From Blattamonas nauphoetae (Eukaryota > Preaxostyla > Oxymonadida), in contig JARBJD010000016.1 in the NCBI GenBank assembly GCA_033064195.1, positions 248,001-312,000 of the forward strand: a stretch of DNA of 64,000 nt. The letters are read 5' to 3'. Position numbers and translations under genes: made by a program. This document shows positions 21,095 through 30,577 of this stretch, one piece after another (within the stretch, counting starts at the first letter, position 1; each line of letters starts with the position of its first letter). Under the pieces are notes generated by a model. It did no database searches. It had not been told where the DNA came from and was given only the letters and a program-made list of their open reading frames with translations.

Positions 21095-21628
21095 TCATGG
21101 CCTATGGTTGTTGATTCCCAGAAAATGAATGAGTTCGAAAGAAGAAATCTCGATCGGGTTTCCGTGTGCCTCTGAATTCTCGTGAAGGAGTTCTTGTTCG
21201 AGTTCATCTCTGAATCCTTCCTGTTCCAGTGTGTGAAAGAACATCTTCCCTCTACTGGCAGATTCGACCCCACTGCGTTTCCATTGGATGATATTGTTGG
21301 ACATGAACCTGATTATGGATTGGTGGGTGTCTTCGTGCTCCACTTCTGAGAGAAGAGACTGGAAGACCATTGTGATGTGAGAGGAACAAGCGAAATCCAG
21401 TGTTGGTTGGTGGAAGGGACTCGCTTCAAAGGTATGAAATAGTAAACGCAATAGAACTTCAGATTCTTTGATCCACAAGGAGAGGTTACGATTGCGATAA
21501 ATCTGAACGAGTGATGGTTCCATTTGGGCTAAGACTTCATACAGCACGAGATCTCGGATAGATTGAGGATCAAGGTTGGAATCGGTTCGGAATGAGTTTA
21601 TATTGTCAGTGGAGGATGCCCGGGTCAT
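21095..21628 (-). CDS. helical-repeat hypothetical protein, 177 aa
   Basis: Uninterrupted frame from ATG at 21628. It has all-alpha character (LWIKESEVLLRLLFHTFEAS, HQSIIRFMSNNI, FFHTLEQEGFRDELEQELLH). The closing pattern of a basic GVES.SRGK stretch, LEQEGF and D-E-L-E-Q resembles, from memory, the C-terminal part of a recurrent oxymonad helical protein family. It may be a complete small member or the 3' exon of a truncated one. Function unknown. Confidence 0.5.
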   Translation of the reverse strand: MTRASSTDNINSFRTDSNLDPQSIRDLVLYEVLAQMEPSLVQIYRNRNLSLWIKESEVLLRLLFHTFEASPFHQPTLDFACSSHITMVFQSLLSEVEHEDTHQSIIRFMSNNIIQWKRSGVESASRGKMFFHTLEQEGFRDELEQELLHENSEAHGNPIEISSFELIHFLGINNHRP

Positions 21629-21743
21629 AGATCACTGATAGATCACGCAGATGTGGTGTTGAAAAGATTCTGAGAATAGGTTTGGTGGAGATAAATTTGA
21701 TCAGGGTTGATAGACGCATGGGGAACTGCATGAAACAACGATC

Positions 21744-23865
21744 ATGCCCAGTATATTCTTCTTAAGGGAATGCTCAATCTCCCATCTTTCGAATTACAGG
21801 GTAAAAAGATTAAAGCACTTAGTTCGATCATTAATTCACAGGATGCAAAGTTGTTCGAAACAACTGTCAACGATGCAACTGGATATATGATGTGGCACGG
21901 CGCCTCAGTTCGGGAGGAACGATTTGAGAATTGGGCTCGTGAAAAACGACTAACCGAAAGCCTTGGCAGCACTGAATCAGTTGTAAAATACGATCCGTGG
22001 GTGCAAGACCCCGAAAGTGGCGAACTCATCGCTATCATGAAAGTCAATCCCAAAGACAATCTATACTTTCAGATGATCGAGTGGAAAAAGCAGAAACGAG
22101 TCTTCAAGGAACATGTCATCATTTTTTCATGTGATCTTTTCTTAGGAACTCTTCCTGCTCCTCATCCAGCTTATTCTCCCACTCTCCTCTATCCACAAGT
22201 CCTGTTACCATCGAGCCATTCGTCCTCAATTTATCTTCCTCTCTGAAGATCGTCCAGCTCGTTATAGTCTCATTTATCCTTTTTTCATTCTTTCTAGTTG
22301 GCTTTATGAAAGCAGTTGAGTTTGAGAAGAACGAAGACTTAACAAAAGTCGTCAAAGAGGAATATCCCCGTGGTGACGAGTGTGATTTCTTATTCTTCAA
22401 TTTTTAGGGGTATTCGACCCCGTGAATCATATCGTTTGGGGAGTGGCCCAATCGCATACGATGGAAGAGTGGATGTCTTCGCAATCGGATTAATTTTGCA
22501 CGAAATTGCGTATGGGCGGAGTATCTTCCCAGACAACACAAATGAAGCTGTAAAAGCCACGTTTATCTGCGAAAATCGCTGTACCATCGAAACAATCGAT
22601 CCACAACGCCAAAGGTTCAATCAGCTCCTCGTACAGATGCTATCAGTGGTATTGTCCTTCTTTTTGACATTTTTGATCAGTCTTACAAAGACCGTCCAAC
22701 AGTTACTCAGCTTTTGTCTGACTCTCGCTTGTCGACAGCTCGAGCTTATTTGGAATCAACTCCAAAGATCCAACTTGTGAAAATCGAAAAATTGTCATTG
22801 ATTCAAGCTGGTCTCCCGACAGAAACGATCGATGGGAAATTGGAGGAACGCGTCAGACAATTCGAGAAACAATTGGACACTATCAGAAAGAAAGACAAAA
22901 CTATTCCTATCATCCTCGACCGCAACGATGTTCTACGCAGTGCCTGCGATGCTTTCTTCGTCCTGCCTCCGGAGGATCTCCACAATCCGATCACAGTCAC
23001 TTTCACGAACTCTCCGTCACCATCCTCTTTTCCTGAACTTGTGCAACTCATATTCCATGAACTGACTGAAAATCCCAAATTCTGCATTTTCAAGAAAGAC
23101 AACACAACTGGATACTTCACTATCACTTCAGACAATTCTAAACGAAAACTGGAATTTATTCGCTATTTCCGTCTGACAGGGATGCTTATCGCATGCTGCC
23201 TTCTCCAAAAAGTCAAAATTCCTGTTCGTTTCAACGATTTCATTTGGAGGCAGCTGAGTGGACGCTCTCTCCACCCTGTCGACCTCGAACATGCAAACTC
23301 TGCTCTATTTCGCGACATCAACTCAATAACGAGGGAGTCACTCAAAACTTCACCCCGTAAGTTTGAGGTCGCACTACCAGATGACCCATCACATGCATTA
23401 TTCCCTGGTGGAAGCTACATGGAAGTGACTCCCGACAGAATCGATGTATACAAGGAACAAGCCATGTTCGCTGTACTAAATTGGTATTCTCCTCTCATTG
23501 TACCCGCACGGATGCACCTTCACAACATTATTCCCGATGCGGCATTTCGTCTTCTCACACCGATGGAATTGAGAGATCATGCAAGTGTGAAATAATTTTG
23601 TGTATGCTGAGGAATTCTCTCTCTTTATTTCTTTGATAATTCCCGTTAAAAGCGCTTGAAGCCTTCTTTTGCTCCCTTCACATTTCATTTCCCTCCAATA
23701 TCGAGATGTGAAGAAGGAAAATCTGACAAAGAGAAAACTGTTGGTTGTGGCGGAGATTCAAAGTCAAAGTTAGAATCTGGTGGTGAACGAGTCGTTTTGG
23801 CTATTGTGGAGCTATCCTTGGACTCCCATTCTGCTTATTCATCCCTTAGAAAGTTTTTGACCTAA
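21744..23865 (+). CDS. pseudokinase-HECT-like fusion protein
   Basis: Modelled as seven exons: 21744-21800, 21842-22114, 22146-22266, 22298-22379, 22408-22648, 22681-23586 and 23653-23865, about 630 aa. Residues about 20-290 have a kinase fold: ESVVKYDPW...GELIAIM, CYHRAIRPQFIF in place of HRDxKPxxN, RVDVFAIGLILHEIAYG and DRPTVTQLL. There is no VAIK lysine (MMWHGAS), HRD is HRA, the next Lys is Arg, and no DFG is seen, so catalysis is unlikely. Residues about 340-560 resemble a HECT N-lobe: NPKFCIF, LEFIRYFRLTGMLIACCLL, FNDFIWRQLSG, and an AAFRLLTPMEL end. If the last intron (23587-23652) is not spliced, translation stops at 23595 with 562 aa. HECT ligases form a thioester with ubiquitin; here the cysteine position seems lost. 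Confidence 0.7.
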
Positions 23866-25171
23866 TGACGCTTTCTCCACGCTCATTCATTTGTGTTGGA
23901 ACATATGAAAAAGGGATGATTGGACTTGAACTTACCCGTAATCCGACAACTAATCCGCAGACAGAGGATGACACTCTCCTCTACCTTTCCGCTCCATTCT
24001 CGCCTCAACCTCACCTTGGTTCTGTGGATACAATCGCAATGTGTGGTTCTATTCTTGCCACGGGATGTACTGATGAGTTGATTCGCCTCTATGACCTTGG
24101 TCGGATGAAAGAAATCGGAAAATGCAATGAGCACTCTGCCTCTCTCTCGGCCATTGCTCTCATTGAACGAAACCAAGACAAAGCGATGGTCAGTTGCGAT
24201 AAGTCTGGTGTATTGTACTTCTGGACTTCAAAAAAGAACGGACAAGAATGGAATTGTCAGAAGGGACTCGAACTTGGTCATTCGTACATCAATGAATTGT
24301 CTGTCCATCCGTCTGCTAAAATGGCTATTGGACTATCTTCTATTGATCATTGTTACCACCTCATCAATCTTCAAAGAGGAAATATCGCCCAAAAAGTTTC
24401 AGTCAAGCGGAAAGAACCATTACGTCATTGTCTGTGGGCAGACGATGGCTTCACGTACATTCTTACCTGTGGTAAGCATTTTCTGCTCTATGATCTCCGC
24501 CAACAATCTGATACCGGGAAGGAACAACCACTTATTGAAGGTGATCTCTCATTCGATGTGATCAGCCTTTTGTTTCTTGATGTATATCTTCTTTTGTATT
24601 TCTCTATCATTTTTAGGCTCGAACCTTCGTTTGTGGTGGAGAGAAAGGTGTTTGGGGGATTGTTTGTGTCAAGGATGGAGAAGGCGAAACACCACCATCT
24701 TTCTCGTACCATCCCCTCAAAACACTCTCAGATCGGTATTTCATTCAATCTGTTCCTCATTCCTGATTTAGTGTGAAAGGAATCTCGCATATTCTCCTTC
24801 CAACCGACATTCCAGAGATGCCTGACTTTACCTTCTCCATCGCTGTTGGATGTTCTGATGGATCTGTTTCAGTATGGCTACTGGCCGTTGATGAAGATTC
24901 TGTGGATGGAATTCTTGTGGCATTCGCGAATATCATGACAAGGCTGACATGTCTCTGTGCCACTCACATCGACACAGTCATGGAGGACGATGAGATTGAG
25001 GAAGCTCCAGAGCCTCTCCCGAGGAAGGAGAAGAGACAGCAGTCATCCAAAGATGAGGAGAAGACAGTGGAACGAAGTCAAGCCAATGACGACAGCTCAA
25101 AGGCTGCGAAGAACGGAGAAAAGAAGAAAAGGAAAAGACAACCAAAGCTTTCTGTATCAAAACATGAATAA
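23865..25171 (+). CDS. MAK11: MAK11/PAK1IP1-like WD-repeat protein
   Basis: Exons 23865-24581, 24617-24735 and 24772-25171, with introns of 35 and 36 bp, give 411 aa. PAK1IP1/Mak11 is a nucleolar beta-propeller protein needed for 60S ribosome assembly. Diagnostic features in order are the N-terminal FICVGTYEKGMIGLEL, CTDELIRLYDLGRMKEIG, DKSGVLYFWTSK, YINELSVHPSAKMAIGL, a late CGGEKGVWGI blade, and ARLTCL-like TRLTCLCATHID. A long Lys/Glu-rich basic tail (EKKKRKRQPK) follows, as in the human protein. The start ATG overlaps the preceding stop by one base (TAATG). The N-terminus matches the family there, so I keep it. Confidence 0.85.
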
Positions 25172-25309
25172 AATGAACATTTCACGAAGTATCTTCTTTG
25201 TAGGAACAATGCAATTCTCAATTTCAGAAGAAGGCTTGGGTCATCTTCAGAAAACGGGTGAGATGACGAAGAAACAAGCAAAAATGAGAACGACGAGATA
25301 AGAGACAAA

Positions 25310-26131
25310 CCCGAGTTGGACCGACTTCAACCACTCTCCCCTCGTCAATCTCAACTGTCCGTCTGTGTCAGGCACAGTCGACAGACAATGAGCAACCACA
25401 ATCTCTGTCGTCTCCCTCCCTCCACGCCGACGCCATCACACCCTGCACCATCGCGTCTGTCCACTCGTCCACGCTCGATGACAGCTCGTCGAGCACGACA
25501 ATCCGTGCTAACCGCAGCAGACCCAGCGGTGGGCTTCACATATCGCTTCCCATCGCACTCGCACCACATCCTTCTCCACAATCGTCATGTTCAGCAGCGC
25601 CAGAAGCAGCGTCAACTATCCCCACTCCACGCTCGTCGCCTCATCATCCTTCTCACTAGCCAGACGCATGTTCTCCGAAGGTAACCCGACCACCGTTTTG
25701 ATCGCAACCCCGTCCCGATTCGCTTTCACTCCGGAACATCTCATCACAACCATCAGCATCCATTCTGTGGCATCGTCCATCAGCGTTACAATCGGGTCGT
25801 TCCACCACGCAAAGAAGTCATGACAGTCGGTCTGATCCTCCAGCTTAACCACCATCTTAACAATGATCTCGTCTGGTACCATCTGGTGGATCGCTGGATC
25901 CGTAGAGAGGGGTGATTTGGGTGGTGTTGATGTAGACCGTGACAGTCCGGATGAGGATCGGCTGGAGCAACATGATGAACGAGAAGAGGGTTTCGGTGTG
26001 GAGTCGTCAGCACGTCCACTCTTCTCTCTTTTCATACGTTGTTGCGACAATTGATCAGATTTCATCTCCAGGGCATCATGTGAACGAATAGTCGGAGGAG
26101 GGAGGAGACGTGGAAAGACAAGGAAGCGCAT
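25310..26131 (-). pseudogene. decayed ABC transporter (ABCC/MRP-like) relic
   Basis: Reading 3'-ward on the minus strand, fragments of a C-terminal ABC half appear in different frames. A stretch ending SEKDDEATSVE resembles the end of transmembrane domain 2. Then come LLRLARIVVLDELSSSVD, a Walker B plus D-loop at about 25450-25525, and IVVAHCLSTVPDTD, an H-loop, in a shifted frame. VEIDEGRVVEVGP follows in a third frame. No Walker A or intact signature motif was found, and stop codons lie between the pieces. In live transporters these elements are collinear in one nucleotide-binding domain. The frame changes are not bounded by credible introns, so I read this as a dead gene. Its 5' limit is uncertain and may extend towards 26600. 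Confidence 0.6.
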
Positions 26132-26832
26132 CCCATGATGGAGGAAGGGTAGATCGACGAGGGATGAAAGTGGAGGAGAGGTCGGATTGTTGGTGAACAG
26201 AGAAGCGAGTTGTGTGGAGTTGCGGTGGCGGCGGGAGGAGTGGGGGAGGTTGTGGGCGTGTGAGGGGATGGTTGAATGTTCGTATGAGCATCTTGTGGGG
26301 AGGTTGCTTGAAGTAGGAGGGGAAGGGAGAGAGTTGAGAGTGAAGATGGGAGTGCGCGGATTTCACGAGCTGCGAGAGGCGGAGTAAGAGTGGGAGGGAG
26401 TGAGGGAGAGTGGGGGTCTGGATCCAGACACTGATAGAGTGGATCCTCCAGCACCTTGTCGTCGCTGTCGGAATACTTTCGAAAGAACTGAATTCATCCA
26501 GATTTTGCTACAGAACGTCCTCGTCACCGATTGTGGTGATCAGTGTGGGAGTCATGGAGGACGCGGTGATGGCGAGCAACCGAGAGATCGTCGGAGGAGG
26601 AGAGTGTGAAGTGTTTTGAATCGAATGTCAGCTTCGCCCACTAACTGTCAGTGATACCGACCATTCCTTCCACCGTGCGATCGAGTGTTTGGTGAAAGAT
26701 GATCTCGAATGAGAGAACATAGATAGTCCTTGTGACGAGACTCTTGTTGATATGGATCGTGGTTCGTTGAAAAATCGACAAGAAAGATCGAGCAAGATGA
26801 ATGAGACATTGAGACGAAGTGAATCAAAGCTA
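26132..26832. other. GC-richer stretch, possible extension of the ABC relic
   Basis: 700 bp between the ABC relic and the pseudokinase-Ubl gene. The minus strand holds a Pro/Ser/Thr-rich frame (26062-26454) that looks like unconstrained sequence. Base composition is purine-skewed on the plus strand. No intact domain; possibly the degraded front of the transporter. Confidence 0.35.
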
Positions 26833-28420
26833 TCATCCCCACATCTTATATGTGAAGTACAAATATGCTCCTGGAGCGATTTCACACTCTCCCAGAAGAC
26901 GGTTCGGACAAAGGATTCTACCAGAAAGCATGAGGTAGCAACGCTTGTTTCTGTCTTGACCTTCTCTTTCCAAAAGAGTTTGCATCAGAGATTTGACAGT
27001 ATCGTTTGTGCATTTCATTGAAAATTGATAGTACCTGCCGAGGATAGAAGTAACAATAAAAGAGTGGTCCTCGTTGAAGACAGTTTCTTGCCGGTTCTTG
27101 ACAATCACGTGTGATTCGGGTGTGATGGGTACTTTTACCATTGTCCACTCGTTCGTCTGTGGTTCATTCTGTTGAGCTGTTGTCGCATCGAATGCAACGA
27201 TGTCTTCTGGCAAGCTGAGAAGACTGCGAATCAGCTGCCGTTCTTTCATTGACTTAAACGTGATTCGTTCGGATGGGTTCTGGAATGGCAGAAAGAGACC
27301 AGAGTGAATAGAAGAATCCAATCAGGACAGTGATGACGAGAGAAGTCAGAGAGATCAGAGGAAGTGAAAGTGGAGAGATGCAGAGAGAGAAGCAAACAAA
27401 CATATCAACAAACCTGTTTTAGACATTCTTTCACAAGTAAACAGAAGCTTGGAGATGCTCGTTTCGAATGCTTTGAACTCAGTGATTCAAAGAAGACATC
27501 CAAATTCAGTCCTCTCACCCCGTCTCGCAGCCTGTCTCCTTCCATCGACGAAAAGGGGTTCAGTCCAAGAACACTCTCAAGCAGAAGAATCCCAAACGCC
27601 CACACATCCGATTGTGGTGTCGCTATGTAAAGATCTGGCTCGTCCATCAATTCTGGTGCCAGATGCAAAGCTCGGTCACTCCTCACATCAAAAGCATCTC
27701 TGATGTTCGGCTTTGAGAACAGCATGTCTCCTGAAAAGATGAAGGAATGAATCAATGGGAACGAAGAAATGCACAGCAAGAAAGAGAAATACCAAGGATC
27801 CCCCTGTTATCTTCCCCAACCAGAATATTTGACAGATGGAGCGCTCCAAATGCGCGATTCGTACTTTCTAGAAAACTCAATGCATCAACAACTCCAGATA
27901 GCACACAGCACACATCCTAAAACGCATAAGATACAATAAAATCCCCAAAAATCAAAATCTCATGAATTCACAAAACAGATCCAAACCAGGAGACAAGCAA
28001 AGCCCTTTCTTTCACCAAATCCAACCAATGTCTTCAGGTTTCCTTTTTCCATCCATTTCATCATCAAAAAATGACTTTCATATGGAAAACACTCCGAAAA
28101 TGTTTCAATCATGTTTCCATGCTTTGTTCTCCCATGACTTCCATCTTCCCAAACATCCCAAGCACAACTAAAGTATCTCACAAATGTCATCTTCTTCAGA
28201 ACATCATAACTGTCTGAGTCCTTCCGTTTCACTTGAAAAGTTGTCCCGAGTGATCCTTCTCCAAGTGGAATCGCTGAATCCAAGTCGTCTGAAAACAATC
28301 AGAAATAACCTCCATGAATCAGAGAAAAATACAATAGTTCCCTAGCTGACTAGGAAAATGGACTTCTTGATGGATGAGTTCTGTGGGTTGATTGTGTGGT
28401 GCTTCGGGCTGTTCTATCAT
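26833..28420 (-). CDS. pseudokinase with C-terminal ubiquitin-like domain
   Basis: Five exons: 28420-28333, 28288-27972, 27916-27793, 27730-27414 and 27279-26833. Introns are 44, 55, 62 and 134 bp and all close in frame, giving 430 aa. Kinase features are a glycine loop LGEGSLG (about 38-44), YDVLKK (Lys61), HFLMMKWMEKGNL, LHLAPEL, SDVWAFGILLLE and NPSERITF. The catalytic loop reads FGALHLSNIL (158-167): His, Arg and Asp of HRD and the following Lys are gone, the Asn remains, and DFG reads DML. Residues about 365-430 match ubiquitin in length and pattern: NDTVKSLMQTLLEREG, LSGRIL, LLGECEIAPGAYLYF. It ends in a single Gly (MWG), so conjugation is unlikely. Probably a signalling scaffold that binds ubiquitin-system partners; role unknown. 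Confidence 0.75.
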
Positions 28421-28614
28421 CGATTCGAAAAACTGATCGAACCACAACATTTTTTTCTCAACTATCATTCTCACCTGATGACACACATCATGCCTCTACC
28501 CAACTAGAAGAGTTGATGAATCGTCATTTTTACTCAATCTATCTTCATATTTGAGAGATGAAGCGACATCTCCACGTTTTTGGTGACGTGATCAACCCTT
28601 GGAGTCTGGGAACT

Positions 28615-30213
28615 ATGTCAACAATATTGTTTGTCCATCTCGTGGTGGTCCTTTTCGATTGCACACATCACGTACCATACTATCGTCCTGTCAATCAACC
28701 ATGTTTACGGAATCCCCTCAGAGAACAGGAACAAGAAATATCGACACTCCCACTTCATGAACGGCAGGCATTCTCTCATCATAGAAACCTGAGTGCACAA
28801 CAAATCCTCTCTGAAAGCAAGACACTGTTTGTTGATACGGCTGAAAAACAGTATAACGGGAAGGTTGCCGCATTCATCTCGAATTCAGACAATTCTTACG
28901 ATATGGCTCTTCAACAGCTTCCAAAATTTGATATTCTCCTTCCACGATGGTACGAAATCACGTATGATCCATTTTCTCAAGTTGAATTGCAAATAGATTC
29001 ATGGATTATGTTGATTTTGTTTCTGAGCCTCACTTCAACGATACCTGGCTTAAGAAAGAACGACAGATCGAAGCCTCGCTTGACCCGCACTTTACTGCTC
29101 CAAAAATCATTCCTTCTTTCCGTCTTACAGACTGGACGGCTTTTGATTTCGTCGACTTCCTCCATTCAAAAAACAATAAAAACCTCTTCATTGATGGTCT
29201 GATCCGAGAATGTGAGTTTGTTCGTTGTGTTTGTCTCCAATATCGTATCTCTATAGGCTTCATGTTTTTGACGGAGTCCATCTCGACCTTGGCCATCTTC
29301 TCTGGATGACTGTCACAGAAAGTCAAACAGATCAGCAATCTTTTTCCAGTAATACTAAAGCTTGCATTGCATTCTTTCAAATTGTGTGATCTTTCTTCAT
29401 TTTACTTGTTCCAAGCTGGCCAAAGAACTCCATGAACACGATCTCCGCTTTTATCTCTCAATTGCAGTATATTGGTTCTTCTTTATTATTTTTTGGGTAG
29501 TATCCAACTTTTTTTTCCTCTTTCGGAAATCCGAGGTTTCCAATTGTGATTCCTCAGGTTCTGTTCTCCGACCGATCTCTCGATGGATTGTTCATCGATC
29601 CCTTCACAAACCCGCTCCTTCGGTCTTTCTTTTTCGGCAATTGTCATATTTTCATTGTTTTCAAATCGTAGAAGTGGCCCTCTTTCCTATTCAGCCCAGA
29701 CACTCCATCACACCATCGACGCAGTTCTCCAGGACACGAGAATCGCACATCTTCTCGACTACACTGCAACAGACGCAATGCCCACAGAGAAGATATTCGT
29801 CGGAATCGCTTTTTCTGGCCAAGACACTTCTCGGGGTCGTGCACGGTCTGCCATCTCCATCTCTTCACTTTTACAGCGGAACTGTCCGTGGTCCTGATTA
29901 CCTCCACATTCTCAAGCACTACAAAACAGAGCTGGCATACGATGAGAGTGTCTGAAACCTTTTGTATCACTTTTCTTAGGTTGGGTTCACTGCTCTCAAG
30001 TATACTTCATCACCCTCCTTCTGTCTTAAAAACGGGACACAACTTGAGCGGTCTGTCCATCTCCCGGTGTCCACGGAAAAGGAGCAGCATATCTGCTATT
30101 TTCCAACGATCGATACGCTTCATGACCAACTCCAAGTCCTCCAACAGAAACAATTGAATGTTGCTGTGTACGACCTTGGTGATGGCCTGGATTATTTCAT
30201 GGATCTCTTCTGA
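28615..30213 (+). CDS. CHID1: CHID1-like glycoside hydrolase family 18 protein
   Basis: Eight exons: 28615-28961, 28997-29215, 29257-29383, 29416-29466, 29501-29622, 29672-29845, 29877-29949 and 29980-30213. Introns are 30-49 bp; total 448 aa. CHID1 (stabilin-interacting chitinase-like) is a secreted or lysosomal GH18-fold protein that binds sugars. Matching blocks are LPRWYEI...DYVDF, VFDGVHLDLGHLL, IPQVLFSDRSLDGLFID, SGPLSYSAQTLHH, KIFVGIAFSGQD, VRGPDYLHILKH and the terminal AVYDLGDGLDYFMDLF. The GH18 strand-4 motif DGVHLDLGHLL lacks the DxxDxDxE glutamate, so chitinase activity is doubtful, as for human CHID1. A hydrophobic leader (TILFVHLVVVLF) follows Met at 28615, which is why I chose it. 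An in-frame Met at 28558 would add 19 residues. Confidence 0.8.
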
Positions 30214-30577
30214 TTATGGGATGGGAAAAACAATCTTTATTTCCTTCTATCATCTTTGTTGACACAAATCACTCTATTTTTCTTTTCACTTCACACCAGA
30301 CCAGATATTTTTCCTCTCTAGATCTTAAATATGAACAAAATGTTGTTCTCCTGCTTTACGGGGAGAGAAGTCTTCATTAATTCGACTCCACACAACAGCT
30401 ATTCAATCCTGTGGTTAGGGTTGTGGTCGGATCTTCACTGTTTCGTTGATTATGATCTGGGAGAACAGTCTCAGAGACAGATCATATTACGGACAAAAAA
30501 CTCACAAATGCACAGAAATCGAGAAGCATGAAAAGAAGAGGAATGATGTGCAAACAAACACTTAATCAGCCAACGTA
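30214..30577. other. intergenic, convergent genes
   Basis: 364 bp between the CHID1-like stop and the stop of the minus-strand membrane-protein gene. A 66-codon plus-strand frame (30331-30531) shows no domain signal. Nothing else recognised. Confidence 0.4.

Noticed and set aside
25316-25684. Plus-strand Arg/Ser/His-rich frame as a gene
   Set aside because: It is the reverse complement of the ABC relic, and its composition is explained by the minus-strand Walker B/H-loop remnants.
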